NCBI GenBank assembly: GCA_002707645.1
Contig: PANN01000002.1
Coordinates: forward strand, 37,863 to 72,635
Direction of reading: 5' to 3'
Origin: Fidelibacterota bacterium
GTDB lineage: Bacteria > Fidelibacterota > Marinisomatia > SCGC-AAA003-L08 > D37C17
Length of the DNA stretch: 34,773 nt
The position numbers and the translations under genes are program-made. Shown here in pieces: positions 32,499-34,773 of this stretch (its first letter is position 1; the number at the start of each line of letters is the position of its first letter). The notes below the pieces were generated by a model that saw only the letters and a list, made by a program, of their open reading frames with translations, had not been told where the DNA came from and did not search any database.

Positions 32499-34371
32499 TA
32501 CAAAATGGTATATATTATTTATTTTTATATCTCTATCTTTTAGTAAATATTTAACAGATTACAAAGTTGATAACGTAGAATCAAATTTTGAATATCGAAA
32601 TAGAGAATTAACTAATGGTTTATCAAGTCAATCAATAGTTGATTTAAGGATATTAAACAATCAATCTATTATTATTGGAACATCTGGTGGATTAGGATTA
32701 CTTGATAGCAATATGAATTTTTATAGCTTTAATGATGATAGATTGCCTGATGGTGGAAATCCTGCTTTGGAGGTGTATGAAAATGAGAATTTAATTATTG
32801 TTTCAGGTGTTGAAACTGTTAATTTTTTAAATGAAGATGTTTCAAGTGGAACTGGAATTTCTTGGTCAACTGATAACGGAACCTCATGGAAATATATGCC
32901 CCAGCCTCAAGATATACTTCCTGTATGTGAAGAATTGACATGTGATAACCCTCTAAATTCTCCCGAAGAATGCGATTGTTCTCCTGCTGCCTCAGGCTGT
33001 TCATGGGATGTTCCTTCACAAACATGCAGTCAAGTGGGTAATAATATTGTAGTTAGCTGGGGAGGTCAAAATCTATCAAGCTTGGCGATTCAAACCTCAG
33101 CAAAAAATGTTACGTATGACGTATCTGCTGATACTATTAATAAATATATATATACAGCAAATTGGGCTGGCATGTTAAGGAGATTTAAATATACTGATGA
33201 CAATCCAATTTGGGAAATTATCCCTTTACCAATGGATAACCAATTAACTGCAGATTGTGGCTCTTTCCCTTCAAGTTACGTATATAATCCAGTAGACCCA
33301 CAAATTAGTGGTAATTTGAATTATGGAGGAAATCATAATCATAAAGTATTTTCAGTTTATACAGAATTTTATGATGGCCAAATGTATATTTGGGCTGGGA
33401 CTGCAGATGGTGTAAATAAAGGAATAATAGATGATAATGGATGTATTGATTGGGTTCATTATACTTCCTTAGATGGTCTAGGGGGTAATTGGATTATAGA
33501 TATTATTCCTCAATATATAAATAATAGTGTAAATCCAAGAATATGGCTTGTTTCATGGGATAGAGAAGAGACGGCACCACATCCTAATTCTTTAACTTAT
33601 ACTGATGATAATGGTATTTCATGGATTACAGTAGATCAATTTAGTGAAGAGTTTATTGATTTAAATAATAATAATATTTACGACCAGGAAGATAGTTTTG
33701 ATGATTTTAATAATAATAATAATTATGATGGAGCTACTCCTTACAGTCTATATTTTTCTAGTGACGTTTTATATGCTTCAACAAATAGAGGTCTATTCTA
33801 TGCATCTATTGATAATGTTTTAAATTGGGAAAGACTAGAATTTCCAGATCAAATTTTGGATATTTTAGATTATAATCAAAATTCAGAAGCAGGAATTTTT
33901 ACACAGACTAAAGTATATACATCTTTGAATAGAAATCAGACATTTTTTATTGGAACACCTCAAGGTTTAATATGGGTCGAAGCAGAAAATAATATAAATA
34001 ATCCATATTTATGGAGTGAAGAAACATGGGATTCTTTCATAGCCTCAAATCAAAATATAGTGGATAAAAATAAATTACATATTTGGCCCAATCCATTTTT
34101 TATTGAAAATATTTACACTAACGTAGATTTTCAATTTAAAACAAATAATAACAGCGGTAAAATGAAAATTTATGACTTTTCGATGGATTTGGTGGACTCC
34201 TTTGATTGTGATAAAATAAATGATTATGGAAATTTAGAGTGCACGTGGGATGGAAGGAACAAGAATAATATTAAAGTAGCAAATGGAGTTTATTTTTGTA
34301 AGCTTAAAACAGGCAATACTGAAGTATGGGAAAAACTTATGGTTATTAATGCATCGAAGGGTCATTATTAA
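32491..34371 (+). CDS. T9SS-type exported protein with FlgD-like C-terminal sorting domain
   Basis: Exported protein of 626 residues from ATG 32491 (an upstream ATG at 32419 would only extend it into the cyclase gene and would displace the signal peptide, ILFIFISLSFSKYL). The bulk looks like a beta-propeller with blades such as VDLRILNNQSIIIGTSGGLG and YIWAGTADGVNKGI, resembling two-component-regulator-type propellers. A Cys module lies near 32920-33040 (seven Cys, CSWD). An Asp/Asn-rich EF-hand-like stretch is near 33655-33730. The C-terminal 95 residues match FlgD-like Ig/T9SS type A sorting domains: HIWPNPFF, MKIYDFSMDLV, CTWDGRNKNNIKVANGVYFC. It overlaps the cyclase gene by 8 bp and is a likely SprA client. 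Confidence 0.83.
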   Translation: MISTKWYILFIFISLSFSKYLTDYKVDNVESNFEYRNRELTNGLSSQSIVDLRILNNQSIIIGTSGGLGLLDSNMNFYSFNDDRLPDGGNPALEVYENENLIIVSGVETVNFLNEDVSSGTGISWSTDNGTSWKYMPQPQDILPVCEELTCDNPLNSPEECDCSPAASGCSWDVPSQTCSQVGNNIVVSWGGQNLSSLAIQTSAKNVTYDVSADTINKYIYTANWAGMLRRFKYTDDNPIWEIIPLPMDNQLTADCGSFPSSYVYNPVDPQISGNLNYGGNHNHKVFSVYTEFYDGQMYIWAGTADGVNKGIIDDNGCIDWVHYTSLDGLGGNWIIDIIPQYINNSVNPRIWLVSWDREETAPHPNSLTYTDDNGISWITVDQFSEEFIDLNNNNIYDQEDSFDDFNNNNNYDGATPYSLYFSSDVLYASTNRGLFYASIDNVLNWERLEFPDQILDILDYNQNSEAGIFTQTKVYTSLNRNQTFFIGTPQGLIWVEAENNINNPYLWSEETWDSFIASNQNIVDKNKLHIWPNPFFIENIYTNVDFQFKTNNNSGKMKIYDFSMDLVDSFDCDKINDYGNLECTWDGRNKNNIKVANGVYFCKLKTGNTEVWEKLMVINASKGHY

Positions 34372-34372
34372 A

Positions 34373-34773
34373 ATGTGGTACATCTTAATATTTCTTAATT
34401 TTTGCTTGTATGCAAATTATTATGGTGGATCTCCAGGCGCTAATTTTAATTATGGAACTAATGCTAGAGAAATTTCTTTGTCAAATTCTTTAGTCAGCTC
34501 GTATAATAAGGGATTTGTAGCATTAAATAATCCTGCTTTGTTACCAAAAATAAAAAATAATGAATATGGATTTTCATATTTTATAATGTCACTTGATAGA
34601 TCCGTTCAATCAATTTCCATTGCTAGACCACTTCCACCATCTGCAGGAGTTAGTTTATCTTTCTATAGAGTTGGAACAGATAATATTATTGAAACTAATT
34701 CTAGTTTTGGTGACCAATTGGGGATTTTAAATTATTCTCAAGGATTTGGAATGCTTTCTTTTGGAATTGACCT
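34373..34773 (+). CDS. PorV/PorQ-like outer membrane protein (partial, cut by window end)
   Basis: Open frame from ATG 34373 to the window edge (133 codons, no stop). It has a short signal peptide (MWYILIFLNFCLYA), then GANFNYGTNAREISLSNSLV and ALNNPALLP, the pattern of the PorV/PorQ (UPF0164) family, in which GANFLKLGxGAR and a WNPAGL-like motif are normal. Barrel-like strands follow (EYGFSYFIMSLDRS, AGVSLSFYRVGTDNI, GMLSFGID). These proteins are 14-strand barrels that work with SprA in the T9SS: PorV shuttles cargo, and PorQ is another accessory. Which one this is cannot be decided from the visible part. The gap to the preceding gene is 1 bp. Confidence 0.78.
   Translation, partial: MWYILIFLNFCLYANYYGGSPGANFNYGTNAREISLSNSLVSSYNKGFVALNNPALLPKIKNNEYGFSYFIMSLDRSVQSISIARPLPPSAGVSLSFYRVGTDNIIETNSSFGDQLGILNYSQGFGMLSFGID

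Overview
The window is strongly AT-rich (by eye about 70% A+T) and gene-dense, with mostly tiny or negative spacing between genes and almost no Shine-Dalgarno sequences. It encodes a giant SprA/Sov-type translocon of the type IX secretion system (T9SS), a PorV/PorQ-like protein, a protein with a FlgD-like C-terminal sorting domain, glutaminyl cyclase, dockerin-like repeats, and Cys-rich repeats built on D-C-x-G-x-W-G-G and C-G-x-C-x-G-N. This mix points to the FCB group of bacteria. A marine Candidatus Marinimicrobia (SAR406)-like genome is my best guess, from general knowledge of such proteins and not from any search.

Layout. 16-2593: a TonB-dependent-receptor-like outer membrane protein split by a frameshift in an A9 run. 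2593-4011: MATE exporter. 4008-5150 (minus): class V aminotransferase. 5201-6166: tandem GNAT acetyltransferase, then a strong hairpin terminator and a short relic of an outer membrane protein C-terminus. 6380-8143 (minus): secreted PNGase F-like protein with dockerin-like repeats. 8234-10223: DMT transporter and a secreted esterase ending in a dockerin. 10220-12795 (minus): VOC protein, Cys-rich lipoprotein, PAF-acetylhydrolase-like lipoprotein and Mpo1/DUF962 protein. 12851-20931 (plus): a chain of seven overlapping genes, namely SDR, MFS transporter, GH1 glycosidase, GlmU-like nucleotidyltransferase, galactokinase, dockerin-bearing beta-propeller and PhoX-like phosphatase. 20955-22424: small membrane protein, SRPBCC protein, DUF4174 lipoprotein and SMR exporter. 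22536-22608 (minus): tRNA-Phe with its terminator. 22658-34773 (plus): rdgB, sprA (2766 codons), glutaminyl cyclase, a T9SS-type cargo protein and a truncated PorV/PorQ-like gene.

How the genes fit together. The right third is a T9SS export locus: SprA is the outer membrane channel, the PorV/PorQ-like protein a likely partner, the FlgD-tailed protein a likely client, and glutaminyl cyclase may cap N-terminal Gln of exported proteins. The central operon looks like uptake and hydrolysis of a glycoside followed by galactose-1-phosphate formation and nucleotide activation, with phosphate scavenging at the end. Several secreted proteins suggest attack on eukaryotic or detrital glycoproteins and lipids.

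The most unusual signal is a compact Cys module, C-x(6-9)-C-x(5-6)-C-x-W-x(4-6)-C or a close variant, inserted in at least five otherwise unrelated envelope or secreted proteins, including a surface loop of the TonB-type receptor and SprA. SprA also has an N-terminal domain of about 260 residues made of Cys-rich repeats. No CRISPR, rRNA, IS element or phage gene was seen. The longest gene-free stretch is 6167-6379.
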